NCBI GenBank assembly: GCA_033850885.1
Contig: JAWWPG010000019.1
Span: 1 to 41,434, forward strand
Direction of reading: 5' to 3'
DNA from: JAWWPG01 sp033850885
GTDB lineage: Bacteria > Actinomycetota > Actinomycetes > Propionibacteriales > Nocardioidaceae
DNA length: 41,434 nt
Shown here: positions 40,421 to 41,434 of the stretch, piece by piece
Layout: each line of letters opens with the position of its first letter
How positions within the stretch are numbered: position 1 is the stretch's first letter
Made by a program: the position numbers and the translations under genes
The notes under the pieces: generated by a model
What the model was told of the DNA's origin: nothing
Databases searched by the model: none
The model's input: only the letters and a program-made list of their open reading frames with translations

Positions 40421-41334
40421 GCGGACCCACCTTCGCCGTCATCGGCGCGGCTCGTTCGGGGACGACCGCTATCACCGAGTCATTGCGTCGCCATCCGGAT
40501 GCATTCGTGACGAGTCCGAAGGAACCACATTACTTTGCCTTCGCGGGGCATCGGCCCGCCTTCACCGGGCCGGGTGACGAGGAGGGCATCAACCGGAAGG
40601 CGGTCACGGACCCGGATGACTATCTGGCTCTCTACCGGGGAGCCGAGCACCTGTTGGCCCGCGGCGAGGGCTCGGTGTCGACGTTCTACTACTTCGAGCC
40701 AGCGATCCTGGCCATCAAGGCGATGAACCCGCAGATGCGTCTCGTGGTCGTGCTCCGCGACCCAGTGGATCGGGCCTTTTCCAGCTTCCAGTACCTGCGA
40801 ATGCACGGACGGGAGCCGGAGGAGGAATTCGAGGCGGCGGTTGCCGCGGAGGAGAGCCGCCGTGCCGCGGGATGGCACCACCTCTGGCACTACTCTGCGA
40901 TGAGCCGGTACGCCGACAGCATCGCCGCATTCCTGGACGCCTTCGGCGACGAGCCGCTCTGCGTCCTGACGTACGAGCAGATCACGAACGATCCGTCAGA
41001 CGCCTTGGGCCAGGTCTACGAGCATCTCGGGCTCGAGGCCTCGCTCGCCGGGACGGCAGGTGCCCGTCGGGTGAACAGCTCAGGCCGGCCGAGGTCGGCG
41101 AGGGCGCAGGCGGTTCTCAACCGGCTGGGACACCAGCCTCGAGTCAAGACTGTGGGCAAGCGCCTGGTGCCCTTCTCCGTGCGGGAACGGGTGCGCCGCT
41201 GGAACCAGGCCGACACCTCCGTGCCGACCGACGTACGTGCCAGGCTGGCACCGGTGTTCGCCGCCGACCTCGACCGCGTGGAGGATCTGCTCGGCCGGCG
41301 GCTGCCACCCTGGGGTCGGCCGCCTCCACCCTGA
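40417..41334 (+). CDS. Sulfotransferase (Sulfotransfer_1-like)
   Basis: This is the fifth sulfotransferase of the island, 305 aa. The PAPS loop is FAVIGAARSGTTAITESLRR, followed by TSPKEPHYFAFAGHRPAFTG, GEGSVSTFYYFEPAI and the 3'-phosphate site LVVVLRDPVDRAFSSFQYLR. SAMSRYADSIAAFLDAFGDE and LCVLTYEQITNDP are family features. Its C-terminus is basic and Pro-rich (GRPPPP). It is coupled to the preceding glycosyltransferase by ATGA, suggesting it acts on the sugar that enzyme adds. The repeat element starts right after its stop. Confidence 0.88.
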   Translation: MSGPTFAVIGAARSGTTAITESLRRHPDAFVTSPKEPHYFAFAGHRPAFTGPGDEEGINRKAVTDPDDYLALYRGAEHLLARGEGSVSTFYYFEPAILAIKAMNPQMRLVVVLRDPVDRAFSSFQYLRMHGREPEEEFEAAVAAEESRRAAGWHHLWHYSAMSRYADSIAAFLDAFGDEPLCVLTYEQITNDPSDALGQVYEHLGLEASLAGTAGARRVNSSGRPRSARAQAVLNRLGHQPRVKTVGKRLVPFSVRERVRRWNQADTSVPTDVRARLAPVFAADLDRVEDLLGRRLPPWGRPPPP

Positions 41335-41408
41335 CCCCCCGCGAATTGCGGGAAAGTACACCCCAGGAGCTGCGGGGGGAGGGGCACTTTACCGCAATTC
41401 GCGGGGGG
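41335..41408. repeat. Long hairpin repeat element, copy 2 (diverged)
   Basis: The left arm (41335-41364) starts CCCCCCGCGAATTGCGGG and the right arm (41381-41408) ends CCGCAATTCGCGGGGGG, around a 16-bp loop. Compared with copy 1 the arms carry uncompensated changes (GGGAAAGTACAC against GGTAAAGTGC on the complement), so this copy looks older. As in copy 1, the left flank is C-rich and the right flank G-rich, and G runs continue to 41430. It begins directly at the end of the sulfotransferase gene. Confidence 0.72.
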
Positions 41409-41434
41409 GGGTGGGGGGGTGGGGGGCGGGACGC

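Noticed and set aside
1..41434. CRISPR array, rRNA genes, phage or plasmid replication genes
   Set aside because: No regularly spaced repeats, rRNA sequence, integrase other than the IS fragment, or replication proteins were seen.

Overview
The window is GC-rich chromosomal DNA from an actinobacterium (Actinomycetota). The evidence is the frequent GTG starts, 4-bp GTGA/ATGA gene overlaps, promoters that appear to give leaderless mRNAs, an Rpf resuscitation factor, and the actinobacterial gene orders metG-tatD-rpfB-rsmA-ispE-ABC-F and tRNA-Gln-glmU-prs-rplY-pth. A member of Propionibacteriales, for example Nocardioidaceae, would fit, but that placement is inference.

Positions 1-19700 are mostly core genome. 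They begin with the right end of an IS3-family element that cuts off a DUF427 gene. A protein O-mannosyltransferase (pmt) and rsmI are divergently transcribed, followed by metG-tatD, then rpfB with a long structured leader and a CRP/GlxR-like site, then rsmA, ispE and an ABC-F ATPase. A regulatory and metabolic segment follows: a MarR regulator, a truncated-hemoglobin-like protein, a trans-aconitate methyltransferase-like gene, a VOC protein, an adenosine deaminase-like protein, and a fatty acid desaturase-TetR pair with a perfect 18-bp palindrome upstream. tRNA-Gln(TTG) precedes glmU, prs, rplY and pth. The GlmU is truncated and lacks almost all of its acetyltransferase domain.

Positions 19700-41334 are an extracellular polysaccharide island. 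It holds a polyprenyl-phosphate glycosylphosphotransferase (initiation), four GT4 glycosyltransferases, a Wzx-like flippase, a Wzy/ligase-like polymerase, two Wzz-type chain-length proteins (one fused to a degenerate kinase-like P-loop domain), a secreted beta-helix protein resembling polysaccharide lyases, a secreted glycoside hydrolase, an APH-like kinase and an unclassified protein with a ParB-like motif. It also encodes five sulfotransferases. The simplest reading is a Wzx/Wzy-type system making a heavily sulfated, possibly phosphorylated exopolysaccharide, with its own trimming enzymes. Nucleotide-sugar and PAPS synthesis genes are not in the window.

A striking repeat, a long hairpin whose arms contain CGCGAATTGCGGGAAAGT, occurs at 18050-18170 and again in diverged form at 41335-41408. 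The two copies lie near the two ends of the polysaccharide region.
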